Notes under the pieces: generated by a model
Database searches by the model: none
Told to the model about the DNA's origin: nothing
What the model saw: only the letters and a program-made list of their open reading frames with translations
Program-made: the position numbers and the translations under genes
Shown: positions 25,768 to 37,806 of the stretch, piece by piece
How positions within the stretch are numbered: the first letter of the stretch is position 1
Layout: every line of letters starts with the position of its first letter
Source: Dimorphilus gyrociliatus
Taxonomy: Eukaryota > Annelida > Polychaeta > Dinophilidae
Reading direction: 5' to 3'
Assembly: GCA_904063045.1 (NCBI GenBank)
Contig: CAJFCJ010000005.1
Coordinates: 1,023,167-1,087,166, forward strand
Length of the DNA: 64,000 bases

Positions 25768-28700
25768 ATGACGATTAAGGGAATATCAACTACAGCTTTA
25801 GGTTAGAGTTTAAGATCTGGAAAATTGTTAAATTGTTTCAGCTTTAATTTTCTATTTTCCTGCAGTATTAATCCTTTCAAGCCTTTTAGTCTCTTGTAAA
25901 CAAATTATAGAAACGCCAGATAGTTTCTCAGATTTCTCGTGTAATAGAGAGCAGGGCACTTGTCCGGAAAACTGGTTTGAACTCAGGGACTTTTGCTCTA
26001 GAGATATCTATATAGAAAATAAAAATTTTCGAAAATCTTGGAAATCTGCAGAAGAATACTGCCAGTTATGGAATTCTACGCTGGCTACTTTCCAAACTAA
26101 ACAAGAGGCAATAGAATATGCAAAATGTTATCTCTCGTAAGTACTTTTCTCTTAAAATTACTAATTCAAATTTCCTATGTAAAATTTTAAATTATGATTA
26201 TGAGTCATTTTTCTATCGGTTGTATCATTAGGGATCATGATGATAGAAATTTCTGGATCGGTTTGAAAAAAGATCAAGGAACATGTAAAAAATTCAAATG
26301 GTTAAATGGCAATGAATTAGAGCAAGCAGAAGCTAATTGGGAGAGTGGTCAACCAAAAAACACTGAAGATGAACAATGTGTATACTCTTCCGTAAAAGGA
26401 GGTAAATGGATTGCTGATAAATGTACTGTTGAATTGAATTGGTTGTGTAAAGCAAATAAAAGTTAGTAGACTGAAAAATTTTTAGCAAAAAGAAATGAAA
26501 TGATTACTTTTTTCGATTAGCCTTTATTCAAGACCCTCAGCTCCCTAATATCCCAGGTAATTACCCTTTTAAATATTTTATAAAATTAACAAAACTTCAA
26601 ATTTTACAAAATATTTTTAAATGTAAAATATTAAGATGAACCATGCAACAACGACAAATACAAAGATTGGAAACTCTATGAAGATTTTTGTTACAAATTT
26701 CCAACTGCAAATTCCGAAAAGAAAACATGGATTGCTGCAAACGCAGAATGTAATAAAGATAAGGGCACTTTAGTTACCCTTTCTGGAAATCTAACTAGTA
26801 CATCTATTTTCTTGAAAAATCATCTAAAGAAAATTCCTCTGAATGACGTCAACATATGGATTGGAGCGAGATATCTAATTTCAGAAAAACTTGTGTTAGT
26901 AAATACAAACATGTATTGGAAAATGTGTAGATATATATCATATATTATTTGTGTGCTTAACTATCTATTAGATGGATAGACAATTCGAGCCTTGAGGAGG
27001 AAAACTTTGAAAATCCTGTGCCAGAACCTCGAGACGGATTTTGTGTTGTGACAAAGGCAAATTCAAGTATATAGATAAGCATTTACTTATTTTTTAAGGT
27101 TGCTATACTACTTTTTTATTTGGACAGAATCCGACATGAAATGGACAAATTATCATTGCTCAAATAAATATCATTATATTTGCAAAAGGAAAAAGGACGC
27201 AGCCAATGTACCACCGTCTCCTCCTCCTATTCCAACTACTGGATTTTGTCCACACAATTATATTGAATTTGATAATCTCTGTTATAATTTTGTTGAAACT
27301 CCAAAACCTTATGCTAAGGCCTCGCGTGAATGTTTGTTAGCTGGAATTCATTCTAGGGAACAACAAGGTCAGCAATAATTATCTTTAATTTTCTCGAAAA
27401 ATAAACTTTTCCCTTGATATTGTTGACATTATTAGTATAAATAATTAATAACTTCTTGATTTTCTTCAATGACAGAGTTTATTACTAGCCATATCAGAGA
27501 TCGTCATCATAGTAACGAACGCTTTTGGATAGGATTAGAGGAAGAAACCGCAAACAATTTCTGGTGGAAGGATAATACTGACTATGGATTCGAAAATTGG
27601 AATAAACCTGCGGGAGATAACCTTCAAGAGGTCTTTATCGAATATCATTAGAAGTAAAAGTATAATAAAGTTTAATTTTAGATGAGATGCACTTCAGTTC
27701 TGACGGATTCATCCAGAGCTGGAAAATGGTTTGCGGGAAATTGCACAGAAAAACACTCAAGTATTTGCGTGCAACCTAAAGGGAATCACACTGAAGTAGA
27801 AAGCAATTGTCCTCCTAATACCGTCAAATATATAGACTCATGCTATAGAATTGTTACAAACAGAAAACTTAAATGGGCAGAGGCTGAAGAGGATTGCAGA
27901 AAAACCAGAGAATCTTTTATAAATTCTCACTTGACATCCATAAATAGCGTATATGAGCAAAGCTTTTTTTACAATTTCGTAAAAAGTGCTCCAAATTCAA
28001 ATTCTCTCTGGTTAGGATTAACCGATACAGGGGTAAGTATCTTATACAGTACGTATGACATACGAAACATTGCATAAATTTAGACCTAGCTTTAACTAAC
28101 TCTAATTCAAAATGTTGAGCATGTATTGATTGTTTGTTATACAGCATAATGGTACTTTTAAATGGACCGACTATCGTCCTTTTCACTATAAAAACTGGAA
28201 GTCAGGTCAGCCTCATAAAGATCGGGAGGGTTGTGCTTCTATTACTGAAGGTGAACAATGGAGTCATGAAAAGTGCGACGAGGAAAAAGGATTCATCTGC
28301 AAAATGAACAACAACAGTAAGTGAATTTTAAAATATAGAGTTTTAAAAATATACTATCGGATTTTCAGCTTATACGACTGTCCCTCCTCCAAATGGCAAT
28401 TGTCCGAATATCTCTCCAGGAACTACTTGGTTTGATTATAATGGAAACTGTTTGCTCTTCCAAATGACCGAAGATAAATCGGAAACCTTCTCCGATGCTC
28501 AATCAGAATGTAAAAAATTCGAAAGCCTCTTATTAAGTATTACGAGCAGGGAAGAAGATAATTATATCTTTGAGTTCATACGGCAGCATTCAGCAAAAAA
28601 GTATATTTGGTTAGGCTTAGAAAGGAATGACACTTGGAGATGGTTAAATGGCGATGAATTGAACTATACAAATTTTCGAAAAGACCACGAGAAGAAGGGA

Positions 28701-29096
28701 AGATACGCAACTATATCTAAATCAGATGGAAAGTGGGAGACTTTTGATAAAGAACCTGAAAAACTACCTTATATTTGCGAAACGAAAGGATCATCCTCAT
28801 CGCCAACCTCCCAACCAACCTCCCAACCAACCACCCAACCAAGCTCAAAACCGCCCACATCTAAGGTACCTCCAAAGAAAAGCTCAGGAATGAGTCCCGG
28901 TGGAAAAGCAGCAATTGCTTTGGTTGTATTACTAATATTGGCTTTATGTGTAGTAGCTTTCCTACAATACCGCTACAGTGATTCTCCTGAAATAAGAGAC
29001 ATGAAAAATACAAATTATTCATCGCCAGCCCAAAACACTTTCAACAATCCTATTGGAGGAGATTTAGCTTTTGACGATCGTTATGCCGTACCATAA
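25768..29096 (+). CDS. Mannose-receptor-like protein with five C-type lectin domains
   Basis: Eleven exons: 25768-25801, 25866-26136, 26232-26461, 26521-26556, 26636-26894, 26972-27066, 27128-27367, 27476-27630, 27682-28032, 28145-28316, 28369-29096; 856 residues, all phases consistent. A signal peptide (~1-22) is followed by five C-type lectin-like domains (~40-176, 192-320, 330-470, 480-612, 625-752), each with a WIGL/WLGL-type core and the paired cysteines. A Thr/Ser/Pro stalk (~753-790), a membrane helix (~795-813) and a 43-residue tail complete it. Form and order match the MRC1/PLA2R-type endocytic receptors in reduced size, without the N-terminal ricin and fibronectin II domains. The EPN/QPD sugar-binding triplets are not present in usual form (QPK and QPH in domains 1 and 4), so Ca-dependent mannose or galactose binding is doubtful. 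Likely role: surface recognition of glycans or proteins in defence or uptake. Confidence 0.85.
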
Positions 29097-29899
29097 GCAT
29101 CTTTAATTTAATCAAATGAACTACATTTATATATCACAAATTGAAAGCTATATTATCAATAATTAAAGTATATAATAACATTATCGTACAAAAGCTTTCA
29201 ATTGACATGAATAACTTTTTTCCTATTGTATAGAATATATGCCAAAGAAGCCGTTCTATTTAACTGTAACAATATATAATCTTTATAAATGTACTGCACA
29301 AAAATATTTAATTGTTTTATTATTTTAAAAAGCACGTTGAAAGGCGAATTTCGTCAATAAAACCCAAATTTAACCAGTGGTTGGTTATGTGTTTAAATAT
29401 CGATATGTCTATTTTTAAAGGAAAGGATTTTTATATAACTATTATTTAAATATGGCAAATTGTTATGATTAAAGCTGTTATCTTATTCTTATTTGATGTC
29501 AAAAAAATAGATCAATATTTTAGGAATTGTTCAATAATTATCGGTGTAGTTTGATATTGAGATTAAAAATATGTTTTATTTAGCTGGATATCTAGAGTTT
29601 TAATTGGCTGATACAAAAGAATAAAAATTAAATATAGTGCTATTTACTGACATGTATAACATTCAGTATGTTTAGAACATACTTTTACTTATCATTATTT
29701 TGCTATATATTTTTGTTTTAGTTGAGAATTTTTTAAATATACTATTTAACGTATTTCATTTTTTCAATTATTTACTTCCAATGGAATTTGTATATATCTC
29801 CTAAATACCAAACAAACAATTCAAACTGCCCCGATATTGACGTATTTTCGCTCCAAGCTTGGACACCGAGAGTTAAAAAAATAATTCTTTCTGAAAAAA
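29097..29899. other. Intergenic spacer, nothing further seen
   Basis: AT-rich spacer between the lectin receptor 3' end and RNF8. A likely 3' UTR of the lectin gene lies in its first part. Confidence 0.5.
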
Positions 29900-32592
29900 A
29901 TGGCGGCTTTTCTATCTGATAATTCTAAAGATCCTTTACTACGACATATTCCATTACCATTCAAAAATGATCTAGTAAGTCAGTTTAGAAAGTAAAAGAG
30001 TAGTCTTTAAAACTTTAATCAGATTCGGACATCAGTTCATGTAATCTTGATACTAACGTTTTTTTTAAATTTTCACTTAGTTCTTTGTTTTCGATAAGCA
30101 ACTAAATCGTTAATGCTTTTCAATTTAGGTTTTGAATATCGGTAGAGCCGAAGACAATGATATTAAACTGCAAAATTCTCATCATATTTCAAGATACCAT
30201 GCGAAATTAATCTGTCAAAATGACGATTGGTATATTATGGATTGCAAGGTAAATTCGAATTTCATTCAACGACAAGTAGCATTATTGTGTAATAAGTTAA
30301 ACTTTTTTGCCAACGAATAGTCTAGCCTTACATCAGCTAATTATACTATTACATATATATATTACTAACACAGTTTCGTAACAACATTCGAATAAAGTTA
30401 CACAACTCAAGAATGATTCCTTTTTTTTTCAGAGTTCTAATGGTGTGTTTATTAATGATGTAAAAATCGAACCTGCTCAAAAAACTGCTCTAAGAGATGG
30501 TGATAGCATTATTTTCGATTATCAACCAAACAAAAATCCACGTTATAGTTTCAGATATAAAAATGAAAGAGAAGGTTAATTTATAATATTTTCTCTGAGT
30601 AGAAATTATTATATCAAATTAAACATTTTTCATCTTATTTGTAGATGATCCTCCCGATCAAAATGTATTTAAGAAACCTCGTTTAAATAGACTAGTCAAA
30701 TGTGATAAAGATGACGTAAATATGTCGCTTGGTTGCTTTAAAAAATATAAATATACATTTAAATTTTTCCTCATAAGGAAAAAGAAGCGGAGATAAAAAT
30801 AGCGGAAGAATTAAAAAGAAATGAACTTGAAGAGTTACGAAAGAAACTTGAAGAAAAGGAAAAACTATTAAAGGTTTTAACAATAATAGCATATATAGTA
30901 TTTAAATGCATATGTAACTCTAAGTATTCTTATCAATAATATGCTTTTTAATAACTTATAAATAGGAAAAGGAGGAGGAAAATGCCCGCAAAGTTGCGGA
31001 GCAAATAAAACAACGCGAAATTCAGTTCGAAGAAGAGAAGAAAAAGCTGTTAGAAGAAATGCAAATCGAGAAACAAAAATCTGGACAAGTTGTTGCTGAA
31101 GTTCAGCGTGAATACGAAGAAAAAATTAAAGTTTGTTCTATTGATTTATGAGGGAATCACATCAAACAATCTGTTTTATATTTTTTACTCTAACAGAAAC
31201 AAGAGAAGATATTCACAAATGAGATGCAAGAGATTGAGAGTAAAAAAATTAAGAGTGAGCAAGAACTGCAGAAAACTATTGCAGAAACTAAGGAAAAATT
31301 TCAAAACGAAAAAGAATGTATGAAAAAAACTTTGGAAGAGCAGATAGAAAATACTTCAAAGATGCACGAAAAGGAGAAAGAGGAATTGAAAGCCGAACAA
31401 AGTCGAATGAAGCAAGAATTAGAAGATGTTACGAAACGAATGACTGCCCAAGCATCGACATCAGACAGTAAAGATAAAATGATAGACTTAATGGAGGAGG
31501 AACTCATTTGCTCAATTTGTTCGGAACTTTTTATTTGTGTACGACATCACTTACCCTCTTTTTAACTGTTAATGTTTACTAACGTTGATAATTTTTCAGC
31601 CTATGTCTCTTCAATGTACTCATACTTTTTGCGCCTTATGTATTCATCAATGGATAAAAAGAAAAAACGAATGTCCTCAATGTCGGAATCCGATTACTTC
31701 AAAGGTATAGCTTTCTAAAATGTCTATTGAATCTGCAATAGGTAGTCTTTACGAAAGCTTTCAAACGATTTCTTTTATAGAAACTATGTTTATATTTATA
31801 CTTATAGATATTTATATTGTATATGTTTTTATCATTTCTTTTTTAACCAAAGGCTAACTCACTTGCTATGCAAAATTACATTGACAAAGCCGTCACACTA
31901 TTATCACCAGAGATGAGAGAGCGAAGAAGACGTCTCTTAATCGAAAGACGAGGTTGGAAAATTATTACTTAGCAGATTTTTTCTCTAATATAAAAAGTTG
32001 TTTTTTTTTTATTTGTACAGAGGAAACGGAAAAATTCAATCGACAAAATTCAGGAAGAGGTCGAACAAGAGCGAGTAGTAGAAATACTGTTGTGTATATT
32101 GCTCCAAGACATAATGCAGTCCAAGAAGTAATTGAAATAAGGCCAAGACCATCTAGAACACAAGTATGATGACACAGTCAATTAATTACACTGTAACAAT
32201 TTTTTTAAAAACTTATTGGACAAAGAAACATTTTAATCAAGAATAAATCGTTTGGAAAAAAATCAAGATAAACTACGATTCGTATTGACATAATAATATA
32301 TAATAATATATTTTAATTGTTTTTACATTAAAAAAAAAAAAGCATGCCATTTCTCATTCAGAAAAAATCTAATTTGAATAAATCTAAAAAATTGAAAATG
32401 CATGAAACTTTTATTGCAACTTGATATATTTTTTTTAAAAAAAATGTTTGAAGTAGATTACTATTACATAAAAAAAACACTTTTAATGAAAATTAACTTT
32501 TAATTTGTTTTCTACAGTTTATCGATTTGACGCAAACGCCAAGACCTCGATTTGCTGTGCGGAGGGGAAGGGCTCGAGACGGACGCAATTAG
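29900..32592 (+). CDS. RNF8: RNF8-like FHA-RING E3 ubiquitin ligase
   Basis: Eleven exons: 29900-29974, 30129-30248, 30433-30574, 30645-30715, 30778-30873, 30966-31130, 31197-31538, 31600-31704, 31853-31952, 32021-32163, 32518-32592; 477 residues, close to vertebrate RNF8. The FHA domain (~15-115) carries NIGRAEDNDI, the HHISRYHAK phosphothreonine pocket and SSNGVFIND. A long charged coiled coil (~140-320) follows, then a complete C3HC4 RING (C328, C331, C343, H345, C348, C351, C362, C365) and the helix SPEMRERRRRL typical of RNF8. The family reads phospho-MDC1 at DNA double-strand breaks and builds K63-linked ubiquitin with UBC13 in the nucleus. The last exon is inferred: donor CAA|GTATGA at 32163 overlaps a stop, and splicing adds 24 residues with FIDLT, a SUMO-interaction-like motif. 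Unspliced, the protein ends at 32169 (455 residues). Confidence 0.9.
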
Positions 32593-33277
32593 TTACTGCT
32601 CTTGATCTATTTAATGGACTGGGTTATAAACTTCTTATTATCTTAAAAATAAACAGTTCCCTGTTTTTAAAACGTAATCGACCTACAAAGCGATAAAGTA
32701 CTTACCCTATTCACTTGTAAACTTCTCAACTGCTAATGAGATATAGAAAATTCTAAGAGTACTGTGTAAAATAAAATTTTACAAACTTATCGTTGAAGCA
32801 TCTTTCAATGAACTTTCATGCTAAGACAATGATTTAAAGTATCTCTTTTAGAAGAAGATAATTTTTATTCTGGTACAATGTCACCTTAAACCTCTTTTTC
32901 TTACCAGAAAATATCTTTCAAAAGTATTAATAAAATGTTGAATTTGAAATTAAGCAATACCATCGCTAACATAATTAGATATGATTATCCTAATAAGTAA
33001 GTATATATTAATGTTAATATTGCCTTTAAGTGAGAACGGAATTCCTGATCAAATAAAAGTAATTAAAGGTTTGGTCGCTATATAATTTATTTTTGGCTTT
33101 GTTCCTGTTGTAGACCAATTTTTTAAAAAGTTTAACAATCTTAGATATCGGTTAACGTATGATAAAAAAAAAACTCATCAAGATATAAAGAAAATTGATT
33201 GCAACCCACGCGGATGATCGACGGAAAAGCTACGGATACTACTATTATTCTCTTTTTGGAGACATCTACAAGAAACA
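32593..33277. other. Spacer, no gene seen
   Basis: AT-rich spacer between RNF8 and the small secreted peptide gene. Confidence 0.5.
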
Positions 33278-33285
33278 TATATAAA
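33278..33285 (+). promoter_or_regulatory. TATA box of the small secreted peptide gene
   Basis: TATATAAA lies 97 bp before the ATG at 33382. With a start about 30 bp downstream, the 5' UTR would be about 75 nt and contains an ATG near 33313 that does not extend into the gene's frame. Confidence 0.45.
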
Positions 33286-33381
33286 TACTGCGCATGTACA
33301 CTCTATGTTCTGACTTTTCGTATCCAACTACTTTAGCATCTATTAAGCATACTTTAGATTAGAGATTCAGAAGAGAGCAAC

Positions 33382-33642
33382 ATGTTGTCTTGTGGTAAAG
33401 CTTTATTCTTGGCCTTTCTCGTCGCTCCACTTTTGAACGCCCTTCCACATAAGCAAAACAAAGAAATAAAGAGCGAACGTAATCTTTTACTAAAACTACA
33501 ACAGCTAATTTTAATAAAACCGGCTCTGGATTTTTTTGCAATCTGCGGCAAATTGAATATGGACTCTAAACTTTGTAATAAAATTATCCATATTCTCAAA
33601 CAATTGGAAAGGAACAAGATCCGAAACGTCAGGACTACGTGA
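33382..33642 (+). CDS. Small secreted peptide precursor
   Basis: A single-exon ORF of 86 residues with a strong signal peptide (~1-20, ending APLLNA). The mature part is basic and amphipathic and has exactly two cysteines (C55 and C65, nine residues apart), which could form one loop. A TATA box stands upstream. I see no classical amidation site (Gly-Lys/Arg-Arg) and only weak dibasic sites, so it may be a cytokine-like, antimicrobial or hormone peptide rather than a multi-copy neuropeptide precursor. The family is not recognised. The antisense strand is also open here, but without signal peptide or promoter. Confidence 0.55.
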   Translation: MLSCGKALFLAFLVAPLLNALPHKQNKEIKSERNLLLKLQQLILIKPALDFFAICGKLNMDSKLCNKIIHILKQLERNKIRNVRTT

Positions 33643-33804
33643 CTGTCTACCGTTTTAAAATTCGACTGTAGTGTTTTGAAGTGTTAAGTATCTGTATTTC
33701 CCTGCAGCACGTGCCGTAACAATTAGCTATTTTGTCAATATCATGATATAGAATACAAGCAAAAATTGAAAATGAACCAGCTGTGTATATTCTAAATATT
33801 AAAT

Positions 33805-34961
33805 TTAACACGGATAAACTACGTTTTTACTTTGAATCTCTTCACCACATTGAGGACAAACATCTATATTTTCAGCGCATTTACTACAATATATTAATTC
33901 TGAACATGGAAGGAAGATTGTGGTTCTATCATTCGTATGACATTTTTTACATTTTTTCTTCTCCTCTTCTAGTTGCACACTTTTTTCTAATTTTTCCTTT
34001 AAGTTGGCCATCTTCTTCTTTTTTCTATTTTTGCGCTTTTTGTTTCTCCTACGTTTCAATGTGCTTTCATTCTTTCCTTTACTAGTAGACTCAACGCAAT
34101 GATTAAGATTTTCCTGTTCAATTACAATTTCCTTTTTGTCATTTTCATCCACTCTTTCATTTTGTTCTGTAGTTGAATCTACGCCATTTTCATTGATTTT
34201 TTCTTCCATAATTTCTACTTTAGTTTCGAATTTTTCTATTTTGTTGGCGTTTTCAATGAATTCCCTTCCTTTCTCTTTCAACAAAAATTCACAATCAAAT
34301 CCCGATAATTTAGCATGAAGTTTCCATACGTCGCCAATTATGTAGTCAATATTGACACTTTTAAAACACCAGAAACATATTACTGACTGATTTGGCCCTG
34401 AAGAAGATACATGTATTTATATATTGTTGCTGTACGAATGGTTATGAAAAAGACTCACGTTTGACTAAGAATCCTGCTTTAGATAAATCTAACGGTTTGA
34501 TAAGAGCTGAATCTGGCCAGTTATTATAAAATGTTTTCAATCTATCTTCCAAATTATCCTTATTAGTTGTTAGTAATTGAGGAGAATCTTTCAGCCCTAT
34601 ATCTAGAAATTCCTCAGAAAGAAATTCTAATACTTGCTTATCATTCTCAGAATGTTTCACTGTAACCAGAACTGATTCTTCACTGTTAGATGAACAATTG
34701 GAAAACCGTCTCTCTCGCTCAATCATATGATCTTGATTCGGATTACAATTGTTGTCAGGATTGTCTGCATCAGACTGAACATTCTCCAAATTGCCTATAG
34801 CGGTTGTATGACATAAAATTTTCGCACATTTTATGACTTACTAATTCACCTGTCCCCAGATGTTCAACCAGAAATGGTCGTACTGGAATAGCGATAATTT
34901 CTACATTACTGGTTACGGTCATGATTGTCCGAAGTTTCTCAACTAAAAGCCCAGCTGGCAT
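33805..34961 (-). CDS. Inhibitor-of-apoptosis protein (BIR + RING)
   Basis: Three exons: 34961-34850, 34794-34459, 34397-33805; 346 residues. The BIR domain (~122-196) begins RLKTFYNNWP, continues with LSKAGFLVKR and has the exact zinc spacing C157-x2-C160-x16-H177-x6-C184. The intron at 34459 cuts the BIR after LVKR. A Lys/Glu-rich linker with a basic block KRRRNKKRKNRKKKK follows, then a C-terminal IAP-type RING (C299, C302, C314, C320, C323, C330, C333). At the ligand normally taken by His in IAP RINGs (CGHLxxC) the sequence has Glu (E316, in CSELIYC). IAPs bind caspases or IAP-binding-motif peptides through BIR domains and ubiquitinate through the RING. It has one BIR and no visible UBA or CARD, similar to BIRC7-type proteins. 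Ligase activity is uncertain because of the Glu. Confidence 0.85.
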
Positions 34962-35212
34962 TGAATTCTAATATCCACTCATTTCGAAAGTAGAAAATAC
35001 AGTGACTCATAGATTAAAATGAATTTTCGCTGGTTACTAGCTACGTTTTAAACAGAAAAAAACTTTTGCAGCATGCTGTGTATTTTCTAATTGGTAAAAC
35101 GAAATATTTTAGGAAAAAGAAGAACTCAAACGAGAGGTGAAACATTTGTTTTACTACTAAATACATCAAAGCACAAATATGTATATTTTATTTTCCTCTA
35201 AAAATTTTTTAG

Positions 35213-37458
35213 CTATTCATCCTTATTCCAATCTTTCCATTCCCATTTGAGGACAAGACCAGATTGTTGTGGAATTCCAGCTAATTTTAGATCTACTTCG
35301 TCTCCAACTTTCTTCTCGCTGTTTTCCGTTGCAATTACAACAGTTGCCTTATCAGGTAATTGTTTGTTCTCTTGCTTAAGATTTATTGTTGCACGATGTT
35401 TAGGATCAATGTTGATAATAACCACATATCCAGCGAAGCCAGTTGCTTGTCTAATAAAGACAATTACTTTATGATTTTCTGTTGCCTCTAATGTTATGGG
35501 ACCCCATTGGAATGATGGTTCCTTTCTTATGTTTGCTAATTCCTGAAAGAATTTTAAAGGTGCTTTCTTCGCGGCCAATTGACAAGCCACACATTTTATC
35601 GAAATAGAGGCAGGTTCAATCTCTAACCATGGTTTTCCTTTCGTGAAACCACCATTAACTGTATCTTCCCACATCATTGGTGCTCTAAACTTATCTCTCT
35701 TCATATATTTATCTTTCTCATTAGCTATGTTTGAATTCGTCATAGCCAGTTCATTTCCATAATAGACAATGCTGGTGCCTTTGAGCAATAAGCTTAGCAC
35801 ACTGCGGAGCTGCCAGATTGCAACATCATTCCCAAATCTGGAAGTATCTTCATTTCCTACATTCCAAGTTGGCCATCGCGAGTCAGTTTGATTTAAAGTT
35901 TTCTCGATTTTTTCAAATAGATCTGCTTTAGAAGATGGCTGAGATTCTTGATATTCTAAGTTCAACGAATCAACCAAATTGACACCGCTCTCAAACAACT
36001 TGTTAACTTGTTCGTCAGAAGTTTCGACTTTTCCCAAATCAGCAATAAGAACTTTATCATCGTAAGTATTTAAAATTTTACTAATTTTCTTAAGAAATGT
36101 ATAAGTTCCTTCAGTCAAGATGCGATTCTCTTCTGTAATAGTTGCGTTACCCTCTACTAAATAAGCTGAGTGTGGTATACGGATTCCGTCAATACCAAGA
36201 TCCAACCATTTCTTCAATGAAGTCTAAACAAACATACACAAATAACATTAATTACACATAATAATATATTAGAATGGAATAATATTTTCGTACCTCCACA
36301 TATGAGAATACATCCTTATCCTCTAAAGCGAGATCAAGATGATCGGCACTTAAAGTACTATAATAGTAAGTATTATCTATTTTATTCCAGCTGTCCTTTT
36401 TGTATAATGATTCTAGGTTGCTTGGCTGGCTCGACCTCGAAACAAACTTGCTGGCTTCAGTCCATCGACCGCTGTCCTTATCGATATTATTCACGACGAA
36501 ATCTAACACAACTTTGATGTTTTTTCCGTGAGCTTTCTTAATGAGAGATTTAAAATCCTCTGTTTTTCCAAATACCTCTTCATTTAGACTGTCAAGAGCC
36601 GTAACGTCAAAGCCAAGATCGTTGTATTTAGATTTGAAGATAGGTGTTAGAATAATTGCGTCAGAATGTACTTCATCGTGGATGTATGGGATCTTTGATT
36701 CCAAACCTTTACAAATAATTAATGAAAAGATGAGAAAATATTAATTAAAGAAGAAAGAGATTTTTCTGATAAATAATTATAAATAGCAGGCGGGTTGTGA
36801 CAGCTTTTGTAAAAAGGCCGAAAAGCTGTCACTATGTACAATCTGATGAAACTTTTTTTCAATTTTAAACCTCATTGTGTTTGGCATAATTAAAAAAATG
36901 AAATTTAAATTGAAATCTTTCGCTTAGGCCTTTTTTTTTTACAAATTTTTTTGCACTTAGCTATAGGATTACGATAAAGTACAATAGAATACAATACAAG
37001 GGCAATCCTCATTGTGACAAGTAATATTACACTCGCTAACCTTTGAAATCTCCATTTCCATCGCCATTACTATCTAGAAAAGTTCTTGGGCAAACTCTGT
37101 AAAATAAACTCTTTTGCCACCATTTAAGTTTGGGTCGTTCTGGGCATTTTGGTGCCACGACAATAATGAGAATGGCAGCCAAGAGCATAGCAATCCAGGC
37201 AGCCCAAAATGCTATGAAAAGAATTAGCCTAACTTTCCTCCAGAAGGGATCATTAGCAAAATGTTGAAGTTCCTCTTTCGACAAGCCACAAAAGTCTGCT
37301 TGTTTCTCATTGGGATCTGTGATCTTGACAGTTTCCCCGCCATTGACGGCTGATTTCTCATGATCTACAGTTGCTTCATTCGATGCCTCTGCACTCTTCA
37401 GAGCAATCTTCTCCTCACTCTTGTAACATCCCTTCTCAGCGTCTTTTTGATCTGACAT
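35213..37458 (-). CDS. SLC3A2: Amino-acid transporter heavy chain (4F2hc/CD98 type)
   Basis: Three exons: 37458-37041, 36706-36294, 36223-35213; 613 residues. The N-terminal cytosolic region (1-76) is charged, a single membrane helix spans ~77-101, and the rest is an extracellular alpha-amylase-like fold (TIM barrel and C-terminal beta domain). Just after the membrane, APKCPERPKLKWW places C105 where 4F2hc has the Cys that forms a disulfide with the SLC7 light chain. The amylase nucleophile site reads DGIRIPHS, so the catalytic Asp is gone, as expected for an SLC3 chaperone subunit rather than an enzyme. Function: carries SLC7 light chains to the plasma membrane. An rBAT (SLC3A1) identity is less likely from the membrane-proximal sequence. 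The start lies 348 bp from USPL1 on the other strand. Confidence 0.9.
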
Positions 37459-37506
37459 TTTCGAATAGAAGAACTTTCAAGAATGCCGTTCGGAAACTCG
37501 CTTTTC

Positions 37507-37739
37507 TGATGCAAGAGAAGATAATGCGGTCACGTGACGGCCACGTGCTACAAAAAGTGTAGGAGGAAAAGGCGTTGGGGTACTTGTCTTTCGTAAAACA
37601 AAATTGCTAAGATTCTCCTTGAAAATATTTTCTAAATAAATAAATGATTTTAAAGAGAGTCTTGATGTAGATAAGGTAAAATATAAATTGATGTTGAAGT
37701 CCATTTACTGCGATACACTATTTCCGGTTGAATCACGTG
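37507..37739. promoter_or_regulatory. Shared SLC3A2/USPL1 promoter with three CACGTG boxes and a CARE-like site
   Basis: Between the two divergent starts are TGATGCAA (37507-37514), the core of the C/EBP-ATF (ATF4) amino-acid response element; GTCACGTGAC (37529-37538), a CLEAR-type palindrome; CACGTG at 37542-37547; and TCACGTGA at 37733-37740. Amino-acid or lysosome-stress control of SLC3A2 is known in vertebrates. Its conservation here is inferred. Confidence 0.5.
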
Positions 37740-37806
37740 ATCGACCGCATGTTGAACGTACCAATAACGTCGAGAAAACGATTTAATATCGTTCCGAGCT
37801 TTCCTA

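Noticed and set aside
33354-33617. Open frame antisense to the small secreted peptide
   Set aside because: It shares bases with the sense ORF, which has a TATA box and signal peptide. The antisense has neither.
36302-36744. Plus-strand ORFs in the SLC3A2 region
   Set aside because: They overlap exon 2 of SLC3A2 on the other strand and have no features of their own.
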